From contig JBQTJJ010000097.1 of assembly GCA_052387235.1 (NCBI GenBank), positions 1 through 22,346 on the forward strand: 22,346 nucleotides of DNA. Reading direction: 5' to 3'. Shown here one piece after another: positions 1-6,485 of the stretch. The notes under the pieces are model-generated. The model saw nothing but the letters and a program-made list of their open reading frames with translations. It made no database searches and was not told where the DNA came from. Origin of the DNA: JBQTJJ01 sp052387235. GTDB lineage: Bacteria > Actinomycetota > Acidimicrobiia > Acidimicrobiales > GCA-2861595. Position numbers and translations under genes: made by a program. How positions within the stretch are numbered: the stretch's first letter is position 1; each line of letters starts with the position of its first letter.

Positions 1-1
1 G

Positions 2-64
2 GTCGGCGTCGATGCTGGTGGCGAAGGCCCGGACTTGCGGGCCGGGCAACGGGAGGAAGGGTGA
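2..64 (+). CDS. C-terminal end of an upstream gene (partial, unidentified)
   Basis: Frame 2 is open from the left edge and encodes about 20 residues ending in GQREEG before a TGA at 62-64. This TGA overlaps the GTG at 61 in the 4-bp GTGA arrangement that links many gene pairs in this window, which is the main reason to believe the fragment is real. It is too short to assign a function. In GC-rich DNA a 60-nt open frame means little by itself, so confidence is low. Confidence 0.35.
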   Translation, partial: VGVDAGGEGPDLRAGQREEG

Positions 65-333
65 AGGACATGACCGAGCGCTACACCGCCCGAGAGGTTC
101 ATCCGGTGATGACCATGGCAGGGATCATGCCGGGAGGGGCCGAGATGGAGAACTGGTACAACCACGTGCCGTTCCCCAACCCTGCCCAGCTGGCGCTGAA
201 GCGGGCCGAGCTGCTGGCCGAAATCGAGCGCTGGAAGGCCGAGAAGGCCGCTGTCGCCGGCCGGCCCGGCCTGCAGGCCGTGCGGGCCGAGGGCGCCGGC
301 GGGACAGTGGCCGGGGATCGCAGCGCTGCCTGA
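61..333 (+). CDS. Small hypothetical soluble protein, 90 aa
   Basis: I do not recognise this protein. A purine-rich GGGAGGAAGG stretch (51-60) precedes GTG 61. ATG 70 is an alternative start with better spacing to the same ribosome-binding site. GTG 61 overlaps the stop of the preceding open frame. The N-terminal half carries several Met residues and the segment ENWYNHVPFPNP. Residues about 43-65 (LALKRAELLAEIERWKAEKAA) form a likely amphipathic helix or short coiled coil. The Gly/Ala-rich tail is probably disordered. There is no signal peptide or membrane segment. Codon use matches the neighbours, which supports a real gene. Confidence 0.6.
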   Translation: MKDMTERYTAREVHPVMTMAGIMPGGAEMENWYNHVPFPNPAQLALKRAELLAEIERWKAEKAAVAGRPGLQAVRAEGAGGTVAGDRSAA

Positions 334-531
334 CCGCACTCCGCGGGCCGGCCCGCAACGGCACGTCGTCAACGCCAACCACAGGCCGGGGTGCACCCCA
401 GATCCGTCCGGGTGCGTCCCGGCTTGTTCGCGTGACGAGAGGCTCCGGAGCGCGCCGAGCGGTCGGAAGTTCATCCGGGTGGGCGACGTCGACCCCACTG
501 CCGCCGTGGCGTGCGGGCCAGGGACCCTGGA
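334..531 (+). other. Intergenic stretch with one short GC palindrome
   Basis: About 200 nt without a convincing gene. The 14-bp perfect palindrome GCGGGCCGGCCCGC at 343-356 lies 10 nt after the preceding stop and could be a weak terminator stem, but it has almost no loop and no T-tract. At the right end a -10-like hexamer leads into the ABC transporter gene. I see nothing else in this stretch. Confidence 0.4.
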
Positions 532-537
532 TAGCAT
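532..537 (+). promoter_or_regulatory. Leaderless-type -10 element (TAGCAT) for the ABC ATPase gene
   Basis: TAGCAT ends 6 nt before ATG 544, placing the expected transcription start at or next to the A of the start codon. No recognisable -35 and no Shine-Dalgarno sequence lie between. This matches the actinobacterial leaderless pattern TAnnnT. Confidence 0.55.
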
Positions 538-543
538 CGTGCG

Positions 544-1340
<797 letters not shown>

Positions 1341-1344
<4 letters not shown>

Positions 1345-2096
1345 CGCCGTACTGGGTGCTCAGCCGGCGGGCGATCGTCGAGGCGTGGCGGACGCCCGAG
1401 GCCCTGTTCCCCACCGTCTTCATCCCCCTGTTCTTCCTCGTGGTGAACGTCGGCCAGGCGGCCCGGATCTTCCCCTCGGGCGACACCTCGTTCCTCGAGG
1501 GCCAGAATTACGCCGCCTTCCAGCTGCCCGGCGCCCTGCTCCTCGCGGCGTCGTTCGCCAGCGCGGCCCAGTACCTGGTCGAGGACATCGAGGGCGGGTA
1601 CTTCGACAAGCTCCGGGCCGCGCCGGTGCCACGCACGGCCCTGGTGCTCGGTCGGCTGTCGGCGGAGGGGGCCAAGTCGATCGCCATCTCCGCCCTGATC
1701 GTCATCGCGGCCCTGCCCTTCGGGGTGTCGGTGGCGAGCGGCGTCCCCGGCTTCGTGCTGCTCCTGGCCATGTCGGCGGGATGGGCGGTCGTGTTCTCCG
1801 GGTTCATGCAGCTCGTCGCCCTCAAGGCGCGCAGCGCCGCCGCCACCCAGTCCGCCGGGCTGGTGTTCTTCCCCTTCCTGTTCCTCACGCCGAACTTCGT
1901 CCCCCGCCACCTGCTCACCCGGCCCATGGAGCTGGCGGCGACGTACAACCCGGTCACCTACATCATGGAGGGGCAGCGGTCGCTGATCCTGGAGGAGTAC
2001 CCCTGGTCGAAGATCGGGCGCGGGTTCGCGGTCGTCGCCGTCGCCGGCGCGGTCATGCTGGCGCTGAACGTCCGCGCCATCCGCTCCTACGACTGA
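1341..2096 (+). CDS. ABC-2 type transporter permease, DrrB-like
   Basis: Membrane subunit of the same exporter. GTG 1341 overlaps the ATPase stop by 4 bp and gives 251 residues, the usual size for ABC-2 permeases. About six hydrophobic segments can be seen: one near residues 22-37 (ALFPTVFIPLFFLVVN), one near 60-75, two across about 110-155, one around FFPFLFLTPNF, and a last one at the C-terminus before RAIRSYD. The segment YLVEDIEGGYFDKLRAAPVPR fits the conserved cytoplasmic loop of ABC-2 permeases that contacts the ATPase. With the upstream gene it makes a complete two-gene exporter for an unknown lipid, drug or natural product. A strong palindrome follows 8 nt after the stop. Confidence 0.9.
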
Positions 2097-2104
2097 TGTT
2101 CCCC

Positions 2105-2153
2105 TCCACATCCCACATGTGGTCCAGATGGTGGACCACTTGTGGGATGTGGA
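2105..2153 (+). terminator. Long near-perfect inverted repeat after the ABC permease
   Basis: Arms of 21 nt (2105-2125 and 2133-2153) pair with a single mismatch around the 7-nt loop AGATGGT. No T-tract follows, so if it terminates transcription it is of the U-less type. Each arm also holds a smaller dyad, CCACATGTGG (2113-2122) and CCACTTGTGG (2136-2145), with centres 23 bp apart. A pair of protein-binding sites for the downstream membrane-gene set is therefore an alternative reading. Confidence 0.55.
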
Positions 2154-2186
2154 CAGCTGATCGGCGCCTGCTCCTTGGAGGTTGAC

Positions 2187-2345
2187 GTGCGGAACCTGGT
2201 GTTCGCCCACGGCGGCACGGCCGGCCTGATCTTCGAGATCGGATTCCTTGCCGTCCCGGTCGTGGTGTTCACGGTGATGGCGGTGGTGTCCGCCCGGCGC
2301 CGGCGGGCCGAGGAGGCCGAGGCGGCGCAGGAGGTGGAGCCGTGA
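2187..2345 (+). CDS. Small single-pass membrane protein, 52 aa
   Basis: I do not recognise a family. GTG 2187 is chosen because TTGGAGG (2175-2181) lies at good spacing. An in-frame ATG at 2142 falls inside the palindrome and would add 15 unlikely residues. The protein has a short N-terminus, one hydrophobic segment (LIFEIGFLAVPVVVFTVMAVV), then a basic cluster RRRR and an acidic tail EEAEAAQEVEP. It is probably N-out, C-in with the basic cluster in the cytoplasm. Its stop overlaps the start of the CPBP gene by 4 bp (GTGA), so it heads a coupled set of three membrane-protein genes. Confidence 0.6.
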   Translation: MRNLVFAHGGTAGLIFEIGFLAVPVVVFTVMAVVSARRRRAEEAEAAQEVEP

Positions 2346-2941
2346 CCGGGACCCAGGTGGCGCCGGCCCCCGGCGCCCCGGTCCGCTGGCGCGAGGTGGA
2401 CCCGGCCGGCGCCGCCGCGGTGGCGGCCGGCGTGGCCTTCCTCCTGGCCCGCCCCTGGCTGGCCCGCAGCGTGGCCGACCCGGTGGCCGCGCTGGCCAGC
2501 GCCTTCGTGTGCCTGGGCATGGTGGGTGCGTGGTGGACGCTGCCGGCGGCCCGGTCGGCCGCGAGCCCGTCGTGGCGGACGGCGGCGGCGGTGACGGCGG
2601 CCGGCGTGGCCGCGTTCGGCGTCGGGCGGGTGCTCGGCGGGGGCGAGGCTGCCGTGGCGGCCGGCGCCGGCTGGATCCTCCTGAACACGCTGGCCGCGGT
2701 GGCGGAGGAAGCCTTCTTCCGCCGCCTCCTGTACGGCCTGCTCGAGCCGTTCGGCGCCGGCGCCGCCATCGCCGGCTCGGCCGCCGCCTTCGCCGTCGTG
2801 CACCTCACCGTCTGGGGGGCGTGGGCCCTTCCGCTCGACCTGGCCGCCGGCCTCGTCCTGTCCTGGCAGCGCTGGGCGTCAGGGCGGTGGTCGGTGCCGG
2901 CCGTCACCCACGCCGCCGCCAACGTGCTGGTGGCGGTATGA
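2342..2941 (+). CDS. CPBP family intramembrane metalloprotease-like protein
   Basis: 199-residue, largely hydrophobic protein. The C-terminal half carries the three short motifs of the CPBP/Abi (Rce1-like) family: AEEAFFRR (EExxxR type) at about residues 120-127, FAVVHL with its His near 150, and the final THAAANV with a His near 190. In the family these residues form a membrane-embedded metal site used for protease or prenyl-protease activity, or for immunity to peptides. The substrate is unknown. The N-terminal 30 residues are Pro/Ala-rich and cytoplasmic. Coupling by GTGA upstream and ATGA downstream suggests that the small membrane protein and the next gene act with it. Confidence 0.85.
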   Translation: MTGTQVAPAPGAPVRWREVDPAGAAAVAAGVAFLLARPWLARSVADPVAALASAFVCLGMVGAWWTLPAARSAASPSWRTAAAVTAAGVAAFGVGRVLGGGEAAVAAGAGWILLNTLAAVAEEAFFRRLLYGLLEPFGAGAAIAGSAAAFAVVHLTVWGAWALPLDLAAGLVLSWQRWASGRWSVPAVTHAAANVLVAV

Positions 2942-3807
2942 CGGCGCTGCGCAGGAGACGGCGCCGGCTCGGCGCCATCCTCCTTGCCACCTACGTCCTC
3001 GTGGCGATCGCCACCACGGCCTGGGCCCCGGGCCACGTGCGGCCCCTGTTCGACGGCTTCGGGTCGCACCCCGGCCAGTACAACTGGGTGAACCCGCCCC
3101 GGGAGTTCGCCGAGGGGAACGAGGAGCCCGAGCCGGCCACGGCCGGCATCGTGCTCGAGGCCGAGGGCTCGGCCGCGGCCAGCGCCTCGCCCGGCGACGG
3201 CCAGGTGCTGGCGGCCCTGCCGCCCAAGGCCCTGGCCCCTCGCCCGCCCGATACGGCGGGCACCCTCCGCGTCACGCCGGTGGACGCCTCGACCCTGGCG
3301 CCGCTGCCGGCCGGGCTGCGGCCCGAGGGCAACGCCTACCGGGTCGACGTCCGCTACTCGCCGTCCGGCACCCCGGCCACCCTGGCCCAGCCCGGCTCTC
3401 TGGGCCTGACGTCGGAGACCCCGGCCACCCACCTCCTGTTCTCGGCCGACGGGAAGGCGTGGGAGCGCTCGACCGGTACGCCCCTGGCCAACGGCAACGG
3501 CATCACCGGCACCCTCACCCAGCCGGGCCTGTACCTGGCCGCGTCCGAGGGCCCGGCCCGGCCGCTGGCCGGCGCCGGCTCCGATGGCGGCGGCGCGCCC
3601 GTGGTGCTCTACGTCCTCCTGGCCGTGGCGCCGCTGGCCCTCGGCGGGCTGCTGCTGGGCCGGAGGGCAGGCCGGGACCGGGGCCGTTCGGCCAGGGGCG
3701 CCGGCCCACGGTCCCGGCGCCGGCCCCCCGCGCCGCCGGGCGGCCGGAAGCCGAAGGCCGGGCCGCCCCGGGGCAGAGCCCCGGCCAGGAGGCCCCGCAA
3801 GCGGTGA
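2938..3807 (+). CDS. Hypothetical membrane protein with two anchors and a basic Pro-rich tail
   Basis: 289 residues from ATG 2938, which overlaps the CPBP stop (ATGA). The order is a basic N-terminus (RRRRRR), a membrane segment (LGAILLATYVLVAIATTAWA), and an extracytoplasmic region of about 190 residues beginning with a Trp/Asn/Pro-rich stretch (QYNWVNPPREF). A low-complexity Glu/Ala/Pro linker, a beta-rich part (VTPVDASTLAPLPAGLRPEG onward) and a second membrane segment (VVLYVLLAVAPLALGGLLLG) follow. The last part is about 55 residues of Arg/Pro/Gly in the cytoplasm. I recognise no family. The topology suggests an envelope protein, perhaps a partner or substrate of the CPBP protein, but that rests on coupling alone. 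Confidence 0.72.
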   Translation: MTALRRRRRRLGAILLATYVLVAIATTAWAPGHVRPLFDGFGSHPGQYNWVNPPREFAEGNEEPEPATAGIVLEAEGSAAASASPGDGQVLAALPPKALAPRPPDTAGTLRVTPVDASTLAPLPAGLRPEGNAYRVDVRYSPSGTPATLAQPGSLGLTSETPATHLLFSADGKAWERSTGTPLANGNGITGTLTQPGLYLAASEGPARPLAGAGSDGGGAPVVLYVLLAVAPLALGGLLLGRRAGRDRGRSARGAGPRSRRRPPAPPGGRKPKAGPPRGRAPARRPRKR

Positions 3808-3815
3808 TCCGGAGG

Positions 3816-3824
3816 TCGTCCACA
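3816..3824 (+). promoter_or_regulatory. DnaA-box-like 9-mer (TCGTCCACA), copy 1
   Basis: It differs by one base from TTGTCCACA, the form of DnaA box common in high-GC actinobacteria. It lies about 100 nt upstream of a gene that itself encodes a DnaA homologue, in the same orientation as copy 2 and 36 bp from it. Confidence 0.5.
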
Positions 3825-3851
3825 GGGTTTTGCACCGGATTTGCCTGGTTT

Positions 3852-3860
3852 TCGTCCACA
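3852..3860 (+). promoter_or_regulatory. DnaA-box-like 9-mer (TCGTCCACA), copy 2
   Basis: Identical to copy 1. It ends 12 nt before the -10-like TATGTT, so it covers the expected -35 region of the dnaA-like gene. DnaA or the paralogue bound here would be well placed to repress or sense at this promoter. Confidence 0.5.
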
Positions 3861-3872
3861 GGGGCGAGTGCG

Positions 3873-3878
3873 TATGTT
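3873..3878 (+). promoter_or_regulatory. Candidate -10 element (TATGTT) of the dnaA-like gene
   Basis: TATGTT is the only TAnnnT hexamer in this intergenic stretch. Transcription would begin near 3885, giving a short leader to the chosen ATG, or a nearly leaderless start at TTG 3884. No good -35 is visible. The position is occupied by a DnaA-box-like sequence instead. Confidence 0.4.
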
Positions 3879-3925
3879 GACGTTTGGCCGTGCTGGACGA
3901 CGGGCGGGGAGATGATCGGTTGACC

Positions 3926-5128
3926 ATGGGCGCCGGCAGCGGGAACCTTCGCCGAAGCCTCACCGCCAACCCGTGGGCCGGGCCGGTACGCCTGAGCGCC
4001 GAGCCCGCCCCTGCCTCCGCCGGTCCGGTGGACGTCCTCGTGGGCCGGTCCCCCGCCCTGGCCGGCCGGCGCCGGCCGCCGGCCCGCACGCCCGGGCTCG
4101 ATCCACGGCTCGGCTTCGAGTCGTTCGTGGTGGGCCGGTCCAACCGGCTGGCCCACGCCGCCGCCCGCAGCGTGGCCGACGCCGCCGCCAGCCGCTACAA
4201 CCCGCTGTTCCTCCACGGCGAGTCCGGGAACGGCAAGACCCATCTCCTCCACGCCATCGGGCTGGCGGTGCAGGCCCGCACCCCCGAGGTCGACGTCCGC
4301 TACGTCACCTCGGACCGCTTCACCAACGAGGTGATCTCCAGCCTGGCCGGCGGCGACGGTCGCTCGGGGTTCACCCGCCGCTACCGCGCCTGCTCGCTCC
4401 TGCTGGTGGACGACCTCCAGTTCCTGGAGGGCAAGGTCGAGACCCAGACCGAGCTCTTCCACACCTTCGACGAGGTCACCGCCAACGGCGGGCGGGTGGT
4501 GCTCAGCGCCGACCGCCACCCGGGCGACATCCCCACCCTGCCCGAGCGGTTGCGCAGCCGCTTCACCAGCGGGCTGGTGGCCGACCTGGAGCCGCCCGAC
4601 TTCGAGACCCGGGTGGCCATCCTGGCCCGCAAGGTGGCCGACGCCGGCGCCCGGGTACCCGCCTCGGTGCTCGAGCTCATCGCCGGAGCCGCCAGCCGCA
4701 ACGTCCGTGAGCTCGAGGGCGCCCTCACCCGGGTGCTGGCCGACGCCTCCCTCGACGGCCGGCCCGTGTTGGCCGCCGGCGCCGAGTCCTCGCTGGCCGG
4801 CTTCCTGGGGACGTCCGGCCGGCCGGTCACCGCGGCCGGCGTCGTCGACGAGGCGGCGGCCGTGTTCGGCGTCACGGTGGAAGAGCTGTGCGGCTACGGG
4901 CGGACCGGCAGGGTGGTGCTGGCCCGCCAGGCCGCCATGTACGTCTGCCGCACCCTCACCGAGGACAGCCTGCCCGCCATCGGCCGGGCCTTCGGCGGCC
5001 GCGACCACACCACCGTCCTGCACGCCGTCCGCAAGATCGAGCAGCTGGTGGTGGACCGCCGGCCCGTCCAGGCCAAGGTCGTCGAGCTGATGGCCCGGCT
5101 GGGCCGGCGGGGCCCCGGGCCCGGCTGA
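3926..5128 (+). CDS. DnaA-like AAA+ ATPase lacking domain I
   Basis: Homologue of the replication initiator DnaA, here about 400 residues. The AAA+ domain III starts at about residue 55 (LGFESFVVGRSNRLAHAAA). It has Walker A GESGNGKTHLLHAIG (commonly GGSGLGKTH in DnaA), Walker B LLLVDDLQFLEG, sensor I VLSADRHPGDI, the arginine-finger box LPERLRSRFTSGL and sensor II RNVRELEGAL. Domain IV keeps the DNA-binding signature GRDHTTVLHAVRKIE. The usual N-terminal domain I, which contacts helicase, is absent and is replaced by about 50 Pro/Ala/Arg-rich residues. The neighbourhood is not dnaN-recF, so I infer a paralogue rather than the main initiator. Start choice is uncertain: GGGGAGA (3906-3912) is 7 nt from TTG 3920 and 13 nt from ATG 3926, and GTG 3890 and TTG 3884 are also in frame. 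Confidence 0.88.
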   Translation: MGAGSGNLRRSLTANPWAGPVRLSAEPAPASAGPVDVLVGRSPALAGRRRPPARTPGLDPRLGFESFVVGRSNRLAHAAARSVADAAASRYNPLFLHGESGNGKTHLLHAIGLAVQARTPEVDVRYVTSDRFTNEVISSLAGGDGRSGFTRRYRACSLLLVDDLQFLEGKVETQTELFHTFDEVTANGGRVVLSADRHPGDIPTLPERLRSRFTSGLVADLEPPDFETRVAILARKVADAGARVPASVLELIAGAASRNVRELEGALTRVLADASLDGRPVLAAGAESSLAGFLGTSGRPVTAAGVVDEAAAVFGVTVEELCGYGRTGRVVLARQAAMYVCRTLTEDSLPAIGRAFGGRDHTTVLHAVRKIEQLVVDRRPVQAKVVELMARLGRRGPGPG

Positions 5129-5136
5129 GGGTCGGA

Positions 5137-5157
5137 GCCGGCGGGCGGCCCGCCGGC
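5137..5157 (+). terminator. GC hairpin after the dnaA-like gene
   Basis: A 10-bp perfect stem, GCCGGCGGGC and GCCCGCCGGC, with a single G between the arms (in practice a 3-5 nt loop) begins 8 nt after the stop. It has no T-tract. It separates the dnaA-like gene from the sigR promoter and is best read as a U-less actinobacterial terminator. Confidence 0.5.
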
Positions 5158-5164
5158 GCTGGGT

Positions 5165-5170
5165 TAGGGT
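5165..5170 (+). promoter_or_regulatory. Leaderless-type -10 element (TAGGGT) for sigR
   Basis: TAGGGT ends 7 nt before ATG 5178 and no Shine-Dalgarno lies between. No GGAAT-N18-GTT self-promoter, as found in front of Streptomyces sigR, is visible in this short gap. Confidence 0.5.
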
Positions 5171-5177
5171 CGAGGCG

Positions 5178-5792
5178 ATGGCCGAGGGTGAGGGTCGCGC
5201 CGGGGAGACGGCGCAGCAGGTGGAAGGCCCCCGGGCGCTGTTCGCCGACCAGGCCATGGAGCACATGGGCTCGCTGTACAACGCCGCCCTGCGCATGACC
5301 CGCAACCCGGCGGACGCCGAGGACCTGGTCCAGGAGACCTACCTCAAGGCCTACCGGTCCTTCTCCTCGTTCGAGCAGGGGACGAACCTCAAGGCCTGGC
5401 TCTACCGCATCCTCACCAACACCTTCATTAACTCCTACCGGGCCAGGAAGCGCCGGCCCGAGCAGACCGACGTGGAGGACGTGGAGGAGCTGTACCTGTA
5501 CCACCGCCTCGGTGGGCTGGAGGCCGCCGCCGCCGGCCGCAGCGCCGAGGAGGACGTCCTGGAGAGCTTCACCGACGACGAGGTGAAGGCCGCCCTCGAC
5601 GGCCTGCCCGAGCAGTTCCGCCTGGCCGTGCTCCTCGCCGACGTCGAGGGCTTCTCCTACAAGGAGATCGCGGAGATGACGGATGTACCCATCGGCACGG
5701 TCATGAGCCGGATCCACCGGGGAAGAAGGGCGCTCCAGAAGGCGTTGTTCGACTTCGGTATGGAACGCGGCCTCGTCGGGAAGCTGGACTGA
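5178..5792 (+). CDS. sigR: ECF RNA polymerase sigma factor, SigR/SigH type
   Basis: 204-residue group-4 sigma factor. Region 2 spans about residues 25-95, with NPADAEDLVQETYLKAYRSF and the promoter-melting segment GTNLKAWLYRILTNTFINSY. Region 4 is at the C-terminus, with LPEQFRLAVLLADVEGFSYK and the helix-turn-helix IAEMTDVPIGTVMSRIHRGR. SigR and SigH of Streptomyces and Mycobacterium direct the response to thiol oxidation and heat at GGAAT/GTT promoters. The adjacent zinc anti-sigma gene, overlapping in the TGATG arrangement, supports this assignment strongly. Regulation is expected to be post-translational, by sequestration until RsrA forms a disulfide. Confidence 0.92.
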   Translation: MAEGEGRAGETAQQVEGPRALFADQAMEHMGSLYNAALRMTRNPADAEDLVQETYLKAYRSFSSFEQGTNLKAWLYRILTNTFINSYRARKRRPEQTDVEDVEELYLYHRLGGLEAAAAGRSAEEDVLESFTDDEVKAALDGLPEQFRLAVLLADVEGFSYKEIAEMTDVPIGTVMSRIHRGRRALQKALFDFGMERGLVGKLD

Positions 5793-6076
5793 TGGACGCG
5801 GTGCACGACCCCGCCGACTGTGCCGATGCCGTGCAGCGCCTCTACCACTTCCTCGACGGCGAGCTCGACGACGACCGCCGGGCCCACGTCCAGCAGCACC
5901 TCGACGCCTGCCTCCCGTGCCTCGAGGCGTTCGACTTCGAGGCCGAGCTGCGTCAGCTGGTGGCCCGGAGGTGCCGGGAGACCGTTCCGGAGCAGTTGCG
6001 GGTCCGCATCGCCCTCGCCATCCAGGCCGAGTACGGCCTCGTACAACCACCAGGCGGGGGAATCTCCCCCCTCTAG
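5792..6076 (+). CDS. rsrA: Zinc-binding anti-sigma factor, RsrA family
   Basis: 94-residue cytoplasmic redox-sensing anti-sigma factor for the preceding sigma factor. The ZAS motif is H36-x3-C40-x2-C43 (HLDACLPC), and an upstream Cys10 matches the four residues essential in Streptomyces RsrA (C11, H37, C41, C44) with an offset of one. A single Cys61 (ARRCRE) stands where Streptomyces RsrA has a Cys pair. In the family, oxidation expels zinc, forms a disulfide and releases the sigma factor. The start ATG overlaps the sigR stop (TGATG), giving coupled synthesis at a matched ratio. Confidence 0.9.
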   Translation: MDAVHDPADCADAVQRLYHFLDGELDDDRRAHVQQHLDACLPCLEAFDFEAELRQLVARRCRETVPEQLRVRIALAIQAEYGLVQPPGGGISPL

Positions 6077-6095
6077 CGAGTGTTGTGAGCGAGCG

Positions 6096-6287
6096 ATGGG
6101 AAGCGAACGAGCGGTCCAGGGAACACCCTTCCGGGGCAGCGACAGGCCGTCCCGGTCCTTCGGCACCGGCCGCATCTGCCGGGAGGACGGCTGCGAGACC
6201 CGGCTGTCGATGTACAACAGCGGCAAGTACTGCTACGAGCACGAGCCGATGACGATCCCCCGCACCCGCGGCAAGAAGATCGCCTGA
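6096..6287 (+). CDS. Small Cys/His protein, probable zinc-binding, 63 aa
   Basis: I cannot name a family. From ATG 6096 the protein has a polar N-terminus and then C28-x4-C33-x12-C46-x2-H49 (GRICREDGCETRL and YNSGKYCYEHEP), a layout that could hold one zinc ion. The tail is basic (IPRTRGKKIA). The gene begins 19 nt after rsrA and is probably in the same transcript. In that position a third Cys-rich protein could be another redox-sensitive or regulatory partner of the SigR system, but this is inference. There is no clear Shine-Dalgarno, so the start is uncertain. No upstream in-frame start is available in the gap. Confidence 0.7.
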   Translation: MGSERAVQGTPFRGSDRPSRSFGTGRICREDGCETRLSMYNSGKYCYEHEPMTIPRTRGKKIA

Positions 6288-6333
6288 TCGGGCCCCGGCG
6301 GACGGCGGAGTGGGTGGATCCCCTGCCGTCTTC

Positions 6334-6339
6334 TACGAT
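6334..6339 (+). promoter_or_regulatory. Leaderless-type -10 element (TACGAT)
   Basis: TACGAT ends 6 nt before ATG 6346 of the small membrane peptide. It is part of the recurring TA(G/C)nnT series and is the best evidence that the 45-residue frame is expressed. Confidence 0.5.
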
Positions 6340-6345
6340 CGGACC

Positions 6346-6483
6346 ATGCACGCACTGTTGGCCGCCAAGGTCTGGCACTACTGGATCGGGATCGCCATCC
6401 TGCTGCCGGCACTGCTGGCAGTCGTGTTCACGATCGTCGGCTACCTCGTGAAGGTCACCGCCAACAGGTATCCGAAGCGGTAG
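6346..6483 (+). CDS. Single-pass membrane peptide, 45 aa
   Basis: ATG 6346 to TAG 6481-6483 encodes 45 residues: MHALLAAKVWHYWIG, then a hydrophobic run (IAILLPALLAVVFTIVGYLV), then a basic tail KVTANRYPKR. This is one convincing membrane helix with positive residues on the C-terminal, cytoplasmic side. It has a leaderless-type -10 in front and ends 2 nt before the zincin start, so both genes probably share a transcript. Function unknown. Confidence 0.65.
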   Translation: MHALLAAKVWHYWIGIAILLPALLAVVFTIVGYLVKVTANRYPKR

Positions 6484-6485
6484 CC

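Noticed and set aside
2142..2186. ATG 2142 as the start of the small membrane protein
   Set aside because: It lies inside the right arm of the palindrome and has no ribosome-binding site, whereas GTG 2187 has TTGGAGG at good spacing.
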